A stretch of DNA of 20,806 bases. Source: CAYLZW01 sp964388085 (GTDB taxonomy: Bacteria; Myxococcota; UBA727; CAYLZW01). The translations under genes and the position numbers were made by a program. The notes beneath the pieces were generated by a model that worked only from the letters and a program-made list of their open reading frames with translations, made no database searches and was not told where the DNA came from. This document shows, piece by piece, positions 1 to 6,757 of this stretch. The DNA lies in assembly GCA_964388085.1 (NCBI GenBank), contig CAYLZW010000079.1:1-20806 (forward strand), written 5' to 3'. How positions within the stretch are numbered: the stretch's first letter is position 1; each line of letters starts with the position of its first letter.

Positions 1-980
1 ACGTCGGCGCGCTGGTCGACGGCGCGTCCGAGCAGCGCCTCGGGGGCGATGTAGCCAGGCGTCCCCATCACGCCCTCCTCCGCGACCGCCTCGCCGCGCG
101 CCCCGATGGCGATGCCGAAGTCCATCACCTTCACGCGGCCGGTGTCCTCGACGAAGATGTTCGAGGGCTTGATGTCCCTGTGCACGACGCCGCGGCGGTG
201 CGCGTATTGAAGCCCCCGGCAGACCTGCTGGATGATGTGCCGTGCCTCCTCGACGGTGAGCGGCCCTTCCTTCAAGAGCTTCGAGAGCTCCATGCCCGAC
301 AGCCGCTCCATGACGATGAAGAAGGTCGCGAAGGCCGCCTCCTGGTCGTAGACCTGCACGATGTTGTCGTGACGCAGGTCGGCGATGATGCGCGCCTCGG
401 CGAGGAAGCGCTCGGCGAAGTCCTGCTCGTAGACGAGCTCGTGCGAGAGCATCTTGATGGCGACGCTGCGCTTGAGCGTCGGGTGCAGGCCCTCATAGAC
501 GACGGCCGCGCCGCCCTTGCCGATCTGGCCGAGGATCCGGTACTTGCCGACCTGGCGCAGCTGCCCCGACTGCAGGAGGCGGCGACCGAGGATCTCCGTG
601 AGGAAGCGCGCCACACGCGGCTTCGTCTTCAGCAGGTCCTCGACGACGACGCGAGAGAGCACGAGGCAGGTGCAGGGGACCTCGCCGTCGGCGACGACGT
701 CGGCGCCGCGCTTGTCGCCGGTCAGCAGCGCCATCTCGCCGAAGAAGTCGCCCGGCCCGAGGTAGGCGGTCAGGCGACGCTCGCCCGCGCCGCCGATGAC
801 GGGCACTTGCACCGCGCCCTCGCGCACGATGAACATGGAGTCGCCCGGATCGCCCTTCTTGACGATACGCGTGCCCGGCTCGTAGCTGCGGCGCTCTGCC
901 CCGGCGAGCAACCGCGCCGCCTCATCGGCGTCGAGGGTGCGAAAGATCGGCAGCGCAGAGAGAAAGGACACGTCGTCCAT
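1..980 (-). CDS. Serine/threonine protein kinase with N-terminal cyclic-nucleotide-binding domain (partial, C-terminus missing)
   Basis: Reading leftwards from an ATG at 978-980 gives 326 codons open to the window edge. Residues about 5-130 form a cNMP-binding (CRP/PKA-type) domain, with the phosphate-binding cassette FFGEMALLTGDKRGADVVA at 79-97. Residues about 147 onward are a Hanks-type kinase: Gly-rich loop GQIGKGGAAVVYEG (151-164), VAIK with catalytic-type Lys176, HRDIKPSN (267-274) with catalytic Asp269, DFG (287-289) and APE (312-314). All catalytic residues seen are intact, so an active cytoplasmic Ser/Thr kinase is expected. The domain order suggests direct control by a cyclic nucleotide. 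That is inference: several cassettes of this family do not bind cNMP. The start has only a weak AGAG-type ribosome site. The gene is divergent from the 1038 gene across 57 bases. The missing C-terminus may hold further kinase sequence, a membrane segment or sensor repeats. Confidence 0.95.
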   Translation of the reverse strand, partial: MDDVSFLSALPIFRTLDADEAARLLAGAERRSYEPGTRIVKKGDPGDSMFIVREGAVQVPVIGGAGERRLTAYLGPGDFFGEMALLTGDKRGADVVADGEVPCTCLVLSRVVVEDLLKTKPRVARFLTEILGRRLLQSGQLRQVGKYRILGQIGKGGAAVVYEGLHPTLKRSVAIKMLSHELVYEQDFAERFLAEARIIADLRHDNIVQVYDQEAAFATFFIVMERLSGMELSKLLKEGPLTVEEARHIIQQVCRGLQYAHRRGVVHRDIKPSNIFVEDTGRVKVMDFGIAIGARGEAVAEEGVMGTPGYIAPEALLGRAVDQRAD

Positions 981-1037
981 GCGCTCTGTGTACACGAGCG
1001 CGCGGTGCTTTGGAGTCGGGTTGGCTATGCTGATCCC

Positions 1038-1469
1038 ATGGGCCGGAGGAACCAAGGCGAAGGCGCGTACCCGCTGCGACTCGAGCGCGGCGCCGACGCG
1101 GGCAGCGTCACCTCCCTCGTCCCCTCGAGCTCCGTGGCGCTGTTTGCGTCGGCCTCGCCCGGGCGCGTCAGCGAGGACGCGCTGCGCCGAAGCCTGCGCC
1201 GCCGCGGCCTGCTCGATCTCAGCGTGTTCGCCGCCTGCTTCGGCGCCGCGCTCACGCTCTCATCGCTGTTCGACCACGGCGCCCTCGGTTGGCGCTCGCT
1301 CGTCTACGTAGCGCTCTTGATGCTGCCGGCGGTGATCCTGCATCGCTTGCCGCCCCAGCGCTGCCCCGCGTGCGCGACGCCGCTCGAGGCGAGGTCACAG
1401 CTCGAGGGCCACGACGGCCTGCCGGTGAGCGTGACGTTCTGTCCGCACTGTGACGTCGGCGTCGAGTGA
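1038..1469 (+). CDS. Small membrane protein with C-terminal zinc ribbon
   Basis: This encodes 143 residues from an ATG at 1038. The reading frame stays open far upstream, but that part lies antisense to the kinase gene and is not credible coding sequence. Two hydrophobic segments (about residues 58-77 and 86-103) are predicted to cross the membrane. They are preceded by an Arg-rich stretch (49-57) that should stay in the cytoplasm. The C-terminus has two Cys pairs, CPAC (109-112) and CPHC (135-138), 22 residues apart, which is a zinc-ribbon pattern. The N-terminal 45 residues are Ser/Ala/Gly-rich and probably disordered. No specific family was recognised. No good ribosome site is visible, so the start could be slightly further in. 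It is divergent from the kinase gene and may share a short promoter region with it. Confidence 0.7.
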   Translation: MGRRNQGEGAYPLRLERGADAGSVTSLVPSSSVALFASASPGRVSEDALRRSLRRRGLLDLSVFAACFGAALTLSSLFDHGALGWRSLVYVALLMLPAVILHRLPPQRCPACATPLEARSQLEGHDGLPVSVTFCPHCDVGVE

Positions 1470-1568
1470 CGACGACACGACGCGTCGTGGCGGACACGTA
1501 GCCAAATGTAGGCACGGGTGCGCGGAGCGGAATTCGTCACGCCGGCCGGCGACCGCTACGATCGTGTC

Positions 1569-1772
1569 GTGGCGATTCGGCAAGGTGGCATCCGACGTGG
1601 CGGTACGGCCGGCGGCAGCGCGATCCGCTCGAAGGGCGCGCGCAGCCTCAGCCGATCGGAGCTCGAGCAGCTCGCCCAGGAATTCTCCGACTTGTCAGAC
1701 GGCGATCGACAGGAAGCCGAGGAGTGGATCGAGAAGCTGCGCCCGCAGCTCGCCAAGGTCCTCGGCCCTTGA
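1569..1772 (+). CDS. Hypothetical small protein with acidic helical C-terminus
   Basis: The predicted product has 67 residues from a GTG at 1569; another in-frame GTG at 1518 would add 17 residues. The first 25 residues are Gly/Arg-rich and basic. Residues 28-64 are strongly helical and charged (SRSELEQLAQEFSDLSD, then a Glu-rich helix with EEWIEKLRPQL). No signal peptide or membrane segment is visible, and the family was not recognised. Neither start has a convincing ribosome site. The gene ends 16 bases before the 1789 gene on the same strand, so the two could be co-transcribed. Support is the helical, protein-like composition and the absence of a better opposing gene. Confidence 0.5.
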   Translation: MAIRQGGIRRGGTAGGSAIRSKGARSLSRSELEQLAQEFSDLSDGDRQEAEEWIEKLRPQLAKVLGP

Positions 1773-1788
1773 GCGTGGCGACGAGAGC

Positions 1789-2241
1789 ATGAGCGAGCCA
1801 GCGCCCCGCGAGCCGAACGACGACGTCAAACACCTCGTGAACGTGGTGCTCTCGGCGATGAAGATCGAGGGCGCGGCCTACTCGCTCGGCGCCGATGGCA
1901 AGGCGCGCGTCGCGAAGGCGCTCGCCAGGTTCCAGCACCCCGCCTCGCGGCAGCTCGCGCTCCGGGAGCTCGTGTGCCTCGCGTGGTTCTTCGAGAAGAA
2001 GCAGGCGAACCCGCACGTGGCGCACGAGATCCTCGACGTCGCGCAGGTCGCCGCCGGCGATCTCGCGAGCCTGCGCGAGACGCTCGCGCTCGACGCGGAC
2101 ACCCTGCACACGGCCGCGAAGCGCTACCAGCAGATGCTGGGCGAGAGCGCCGGCCCTCAGGCCCCGAAGCTCGGCGAGCAAGCCGCCGAGGGGACCGTGA
2201 AGGCCGGCACGACGATGATCGGCAAGCTCCGGCGCGTGTGA
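1789..2241 (+). CDS. Hypothetical helical cytoplasmic protein
   Basis: The predicted protein is 150 residues long and starts at ATG 1789, 16 bases after the 1772 stop. It is almost entirely predicted alpha-helical: a conserved-looking core at residues 12-120, with Trp66-Phe67-Phe68 as the main aromatic cluster and many Ala/Leu heptad-like positions. A Gly/Ala/Lys tail follows (129-150). There is no signal peptide, membrane span or recognised catalytic motif. The ribosome site is weak (GAGAG just upstream). It ends six bases before the stop of the convergent htrA-like gene. The family was not recognised, and no function is proposed. Confidence 0.6.
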   Translation: MSEPAPREPNDDVKHLVNVVLSAMKIEGAAYSLGADGKARVAKALARFQHPASRQLALRELVCLAWFFEKKQANPHVAHEILDVAQVAAGDLASLRETLALDADTLHTAAKRYQQMLGESAGPQAPKLGEQAAEGTVKAGTTMIGKLRRV

Positions 2242-2247
2242 CGCGCG

Positions 2248-3711
2248 CTACGGCTTCACGATGGGCGTGAACACCTCGGCGTCACCGCGGCGCACGAGCA
2301 CCTTCAGCACGTCGCCGCTCTTCGCCTTGCGCACCACCTCGACGAACTGCGTCGCCGTGCGCACGCGCTTGCCGCCCACCTCGACGATGACGTCGCCTTG
2401 CTGCAGCCCCGCCTCGGCCGCCGCCGACATCGGGAACACGCGCAGCACGATGGCGCCGCGCACCTTCGCGTCCACCTTCGCCTGTTGGCGCAAGCTCGGC
2501 GTGAGGTCGTCGATGGTGAGGCCGAGCTTGCCGGTCTGCTCCTCGGTCTTCTGGTCGGCCTTCGTCTTCGGCGCGTTCTCGGCGCCGGGCAGCTGACCGA
2601 GCTTCACGCTCAGCGTCTTCGGCTTGCCGTCGCGCAAGATCTCGAGCGACACCGTCTTGCCGACGCCGGCGAAGCTCGCGAGCAGCGGTAGCTGGCTGGC
2701 GTCGTCGATATCGACCCCGTCGAAGCCGACGATGATGTCCCCGGGCTCGAGGCCGCTCTTCGCCGCCGGTCCGTCGTCGACCACCTGCGCCACCAGCGCG
2801 CCGCGCGGACGCTCGAGGCCGAAGCCCCTGGCGAGCTCGGGCGAGATGCCGCGGATGCTGACGCCGATCCACGAGCGCGAGACGTGACCGGACTCCTTCA
2901 GCTCGGGGATGAGCTGCTTCACGAGGTTGATCGGGATCGCGAAGCCGATGCCCTGGCCGGCGGCGTTGATGGCCGTGTTGATGCCGACGACCTCGCCGTT
3001 CAGGCTGACGAGCGGTCCGCCCGAGTTGCCGGGGTTGATGGACGCGTCCGTCTGCAGGAAGTCGTACAGCCCCTGACGCCCCGACGGCATGATGTCACGA
3101 CGACCGCGCGCCGAGATGATGCCCATGGAGACCGACTGGCTGAGGCCGAAGGGGTTGCCGATGGCGACGACGAAGTCACCGACCTCCAGCTTGTCGCTGT
3201 CGGCGAGCGGGATGACGGGGAAGCCGCCCTTGCGCTCCCCCTTCAGCTTGATGAGCGCCACGTCGGTGCTCGGATCGCTGCCGACCACCTCGGCGGAGTA
3301 CTCGCGCCGCTCCTTGCCCACGCGCACCTTGATGACGGCGGCGTTCTCGATGACGTGATGGTTGGTCAGCGCGTAGCCGTCGCGGCTGATGAGGAAGCCG
3401 GTGCCCTGCCCTTGCATGCGCGGCATCTGCGGCATGTCGAACTCGAGCCCGAAGCGACGGAAGAATTCCCACTGCGGGTCGGTCGGATCGGGAGCGCGCC
3501 CTCGCGTGACCTGGGTCTCGGTGGAGATGGTCAGCACGGCGTCGGCCACCTCCTTCACGAGCGGCCCGAGCGAGGGCATGTCGACAGGGTGGCTGTCTTG
3601 TGCGGTCTTCTCGGTCCAGATGCCGACGTTCTTCGCGCTCACGACGGTGGGCGCGACGGCGAGGCCGACGGCGCCGACGAGGGCGAGCGCGAGCGTCTTC
3701 TTGCTTTGCAT
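2248..3711 (-). CDS. Periplasmic HtrA/DegP-type serine protease with two PDZ domains
   Basis: A 487-residue S1C-family protease that degrades, or holds for folding, damaged envelope proteins. The signal peptide is residues 1-26 (Lys4-Lys5, hydrophobic core, cleavage after VSA). The catalytic triad is His119 (TNHHV), Asp150 (STDVALIK) and Ser230 (NPGNSGGPL). PDZ1 spans about residues 270-375 and PDZ2 about 395-487, joined by a Lys/Glu-rich linker. Length and order match DegP/DegQ/MucD. The ATG at 3711 was chosen because AGGAG (3721-3725, minus strand) lies nine bases upstream and the product then begins with a clean signal peptide. The ATG at 3720 abuts that site, and longer starts would bury the signal. 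The gene lies 259 bases downstream of the lipoprotein operon on the same strand, with a possible promoter of its own. A link to quality control of those lipoproteins is inference. Confidence 0.96.
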   Translation of the reverse strand: MQSKKTLALALVGAVGLAVAPTVVSAKNVGIWTEKTAQDSHPVDMPSLGPLVKEVADAVLTISTETQVTRGRAPDPTDPQWEFFRRFGLEFDMPQMPRMQGQGTGFLISRDGYALTNHHVIENAAVIKVRVGKERREYSAEVVGSDPSTDVALIKLKGERKGGFPVIPLADSDKLEVGDFVVAIGNPFGLSQSVSMGIISARGRRDIMPSGRQGLYDFLQTDASINPGNSGGPLVSLNGEVVGINTAINAAGQGIGFAIPINLVKQLIPELKESGHVSRSWIGVSIRGISPELARGFGLERPRGALVAQVVDDGPAAKSGLEPGDIIVGFDGVDIDDASQLPLLASFAGVGKTVSLEILRDGKPKTLSVKLGQLPGAENAPKTKADQKTEEQTGKLGLTIDDLTPSLRQQAKVDAKVRGAIVLRVFPMSAAAEAGLQQGDVIVEVGGKRVRTATQFVEVVRKAKSGDVLKVLVRRGDAEVFTPIVKP

Positions 3712-3778
3712 CACTTGCATCTCCTGGAGCGCCTGTGGCTCCTGCGGCTCAGGGAGCGCCAAGCCTGCGCTCCTCGTG

Positions 3779-3807
3779 CACATAGGCATGACCCGGCGTC
3801 GAGACAA
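3779..3807 (-). promoter_or_regulatory. Possible sigma-70-type promoter for the HtrA-like protease
   Basis: On the minus strand TTGTCT (3802-3807) is followed, after 17 bases, by TATGTG (3779-3784), about 70 bases upstream of the ATG at 3711. The match to consensus is partial: four of six at -35 and three of six at -10. It is one of the few less GC-rich patches in this gap. Upstream, at 3913-3931, lies a 6-bp hairpin (CCGCGC/GCGCGG) without a T-tract, which could end the lipoprotein operon. Confidence 0.25.
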
Positions 3808-3970
3808 GCAGGCCGCCTCACGCCCCCAACCTGCCAGCCGCGCCGCTCATTCCGGCGCGCGCGAGGGGCCTTGTGGTTTTACCCGCGGTCGCTCGGATGT
3901 GCATGCCGCTCGCCGCGCTCCCTCGGCGCGGATCGTGGCGGCTTTGCTCACGACCGATGCAGCGACGTGC

Positions 3971-6757
3971 TCAAGGCCGACGGAGCGTCACGGTCACCGG
4001 CTTGTTGTTGTAGGACTCTTGGCCGTCCAGCTCGATGATCCACGCTCCGAGCGGGAGGGGCACTCCCGAGGAGCCGGCCGGGAGGTACAGGGTCGGGCTC
4101 CCATCGAAGGTGCCGCTCTCGTACAGGACCCCGAAGTCCGCCGCGCGACGGAGGCGAAAGCGCACGTCCTTCCGCTGCGGGTTCACCAGCGCGAGGGTGT
4201 GCGGCACCTCCGCATCATTCAGGTACCAGAAGCGCGCGGCCTCATTGGCGTCGATCTCGACGGTGAGCGGCACGTCGAGCGCGATGGTCGCCGGCGTGGC
4301 GCTGAACCCGACGCTGAAGGTCTGATCGATGGTGAGCGGATTCTCGACGGTGAGGAAGGTCCGGCCCGCCGGCAGAACGGTGTCGCCGACACAGCCGGTG
4401 TCGGTGCAGGCGAAGCTCGTGTTCGGAGTGTCGCCCGCGTCCCCAACGGACTCGGGCCAGTTGTCCGACGACAGCACCCGGGCGTAGCCCCCGGTGACGG
4501 AGAGCGCCACCGCCGTCGGGGCGGCGACCTCGACGGCATAATGGACGACGCCGCCCGCGGGGATGAGCGCGCTGACCGGGGCTCCGTCGACGAGCGCCGT
4601 GCTGACGGTGTCGCCTTCCTCGATCCGCAAGGTGAACACCGTGGCCGTGTAGCTGAACAGGCGCAGCTCGTGCTCGCTGGCGGCCGGGAGCACCGGGGTG
4701 ACGAGCAGGGGATCGTCCGCCTCGCGATCGAAGGACTGGTTGCGCACCAGCGCGACGCGCGTGTCGCTGACGACGTCCTGCAGGACGATGTCGAAGGAGC
4801 TGTTGTGCGCGCCGAGGGGGCGGTCGATGGTGATCGTGTAGCGCGCGGGGCTGGCGCCGGTCGTGAAGCGATAGGTGGACTCGTACGCCACGGAGCCCTC
4901 GTGTGGGGTCCCGACCGTGATGGGCACGAGCGCTTCGTCGCCGCCGCGCGAGGAGAAGTGGTACACGGCGTCATTCGGCGTGTCGTCGTCGTCGATGATG
5001 GCGATGTAGTAGACGCGCTCCGGCGCGAGGAACGGCACGTAGGCGTTGAAGTCGAGGCTCAGCCAATAGGCGTCGTCGTGGGCCGCCGGATCGTCGAGCA
5101 CCTCGTAGGGGTGGCGCCCCTCGGTCTCGGGCGGCGCGTCGAAGATCGTCAAGTAGCGTGAGCCGAAGAAGCCGAAGCTACGGAAGGTGTAGTCCGTGGA
5201 CGCCGTGGTGCGGACCTGGAACACGCGCACCTCGGGGAGGGCGAGCCCGCTCAGCGTCACCAGCTCGTCGAGCGGGAACACCGGCGTGATAATGTCGCCG
5301 CGCGCGAGCGAGACGTCGAACGCGGCGCCCAGGCCCGCGCTCTCGACGACGAGCCGATAGCGGACGCCCGGGACGAGGTACCCGGCGCTGCACGACGACG
5401 TGGCGTCCGCGCAGCGCGCGTGCACGCCGTCCGCGTCCTCGATGCGCCAGCGGAGGCCGTCCGCGTTTGACGAGACCAGGTTCGGCAGCGAGAGGGTGTA
5501 GGCGTCCGCCGCCGGGACGGCGAAGTCGAAGGTGCTGCTGCCGGCCGTCATGACGGAGGCGCGTACGTCGTGCCGGACGCCGAGGTCGTCGGTCAAGGGC
5601 AGCGGCACGTCGTCGCTGCCGACATCGGCGCCGAGCTGCGCCCACAGGCCGAACGCGTTCCCCACCTCGAGCGCCTCGCTGATGGTGAGCAGGAAGGTGC
5701 CACCGGCGGGGAGCGTGTCGGTGACGCAGACCAGGGCCACCGCGTCGCGCGCGCAAGCGAGCGAGCGCTCGTTTGCCAGCGTGGCGTCGTCGAACAGGCG
5801 CAGCAGCAGCGGTGAGTCTTCGCCGACGACGCGGATGGTGTAGGGCGCCTCCCCCGCCGCCGTGGTGAACGTGTAGGTGCTCGTGCCGAGCGCAGCCACC
5901 GTGCTGAGGCGCGGCGCGACGGCATCGAGCGAGAGGAGCACCGGCGCGCCCGCGCTCCCCTCCGAGCGCCCGGCGCCGAGGACCACGCCCTCGCCCTGCG
6001 CGTCACAGACGTAGGCGACAGCCTCGATCTCCGAAGCCGCGAGCGCTCCGTCGTGGTCCTCGTCGAGGCCCGTCTCGACGCGTTGCCCGCCCTCGACGCA
6101 GCGCTCTCCCGGCGGCTCGGCCACGACGCGCACGAGGCTGCGCGGCGCGTCACCGCCGTCGCTCCCCGGGGGACCGTCGCTGCCGTCGCAGACGAAGCGG
6201 GACAGCGCCACCTCGCTCTCGTCCAGGGCGCCGTCGGCGTCGACGTCGAGACCAGCGTCGATGCGCCGTCCGCCGGCCGGGCAGCTCGCGCCCGGGGGCT
6301 CGGGGGACACACGGATGAGGCCGGCCGCCCCGCCGCTTCCCTCCACGCCGTCACAGACGAGCGCTTGCTCACTCACCTCGTCATCGTCGAGCAGCGCGTC
6401 GCCGTCGAGGTCGAAGCCGATGCGGGCGCGTCGGCCCGCGCCGTCACAGGCCCCCGCCGGCGCCGCGTCCACCTCGATCAGCATCGCGCGCACCACCTCC
6501 GCGGGCGCCCCGTCACAGAGGTACACCGGGGCGCCGCTGACCTCGCTGTCCGACAAGCGGCCGTCACCATCGTCGTCGACGCCGTGCTCGAGGCGGACGC
6601 CGCCGTAGGCACAGGACGCTCCCGGCAGCTCGGGGCTGCTCCTCGTCAGCGCCACACGGCCGGGAACGCCGGACGGTGGCGCGCTGTCGTCGAACACGAC
6701 GGGACACGCGCACAGGAGGGCCATACACAACGGCAGCGAGGCAGCTCGGAGGATCAT
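3971..6757 (-). CDS. Secreted lipoprotein with four Cys/EF-hand-like modules and PPC-like region (paralog 3, last gene of operon)
   Basis: This gene encodes 928 residues. The signal peptide has a lipobox LCAC with Cys18 as the probable lipidation site. Four modules follow, with Cys pairs 49/81, 104/135, 159/190 and 220/251, each holding a 12-residue loop of EF-hand/dockerin type (DDDGDGRLSDSE at 61-72, DLDGDALLDDDE at 116-127, DVDADGALDESE at 171-182, DEDHDGALAASE at 232-243). A collagen-like linker (GPPGSDGGDAP) separates modules 3 and 4. From about residue 265 the protein is beta-rich, with TYTFTT (294-299) and several (Y/T)xFTT or GDxxTP segments resembling bacterial pre-peptidase C-terminal (PPC) domains. 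No catalytic domain was recognised. The modules resemble sequences I recall as DUF7151 in myxobacteria; this is unverified. Start and stop of neighbouring genes overlap as ATGA (6754-6757). Function is unknown; calcium binding is inferred from the loops. Confidence 0.9.
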   Translation of the reverse strand: MILRAASLPLCMALLCACPVVFDDSAPPSGVPGRVALTRSSPELPGASCAYGGVRLEHGVDDDGDGRLSDSEVSGAPVYLCDGAPAEVVRAMLIEVDAAPAGACDGAGRRARIGFDLDGDALLDDDEVSEQALVCDGVEGSGGAAGLIRVSPEPPGASCPAGGRRIDAGLDVDADGALDESEVALSRFVCDGSDGPPGSDGGDAPRSLVRVVAEPPGERCVEGGQRVETGLDEDHDGALAASEIEAVAYVCDAQGEGVVLGAGRSEGSAGAPVLLSLDAVAPRLSTVAALGTSTYTFTTAAGEAPYTIRVVGEDSPLLLRLFDDATLANERSLACARDAVALVCVTDTLPAGGTFLLTISEALEVGNAFGLWAQLGADVGSDDVPLPLTDDLGVRHDVRASVMTAGSSTFDFAVPAADAYTLSLPNLVSSNADGLRWRIEDADGVHARCADATSSCSAGYLVPGVRYRLVVESAGLGAAFDVSLARGDIITPVFPLDELVTLSGLALPEVRVFQVRTTASTDYTFRSFGFFGSRYLTIFDAPPETEGRHPYEVLDDPAAHDDAYWLSLDFNAYVPFLAPERVYYIAIIDDDDTPNDAVYHFSSRGGDEALVPITVGTPHEGSVAYESTYRFTTGASPARYTITIDRPLGAHNSSFDIVLQDVVSDTRVALVRNQSFDREADDPLLVTPVLPAASEHELRLFSYTATVFTLRIEEGDTVSTALVDGAPVSALIPAGGVVHYAVEVAAPTAVALSVTGGYARVLSSDNWPESVGDAGDTPNTSFACTDTGCVGDTVLPAGRTFLTVENPLTIDQTFSVGFSATPATIALDVPLTVEIDANEAARFWYLNDAEVPHTLALVNPQRKDVRFRLRRAADFGVLYESGTFDGSPTLYLPAGSSGVPLPLGAWIIELDGQESYNNKPVTVTLRRP
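6002..6628 (-). repeat. Four in-gene modules with Cys pair and EF-hand-like loop (paralog 3)
   Basis: Codons for residues 44-252 of the 928-residue lipoprotein. Each unit follows the plan PPGxxC-xxGGxRxxxGxD-x-D-x-D-G-xL-xxxEV-x(5-7)-VCDG. Cys-to-Cys spacing is 32, 31, 31 and 31 residues. The third linker, between modules 3 and 4, is longer (30 residues between Cys, against 23-24 for the others). Confidence 0.9.

Noticed and set aside
2248..3807. Longer start for the HtrA-like protease at 3807
   Set aside because: The extension has no ribosome site and would place 32 residues before a clean signal peptide. AGGAG sits nine bases before the ATG at 3711.
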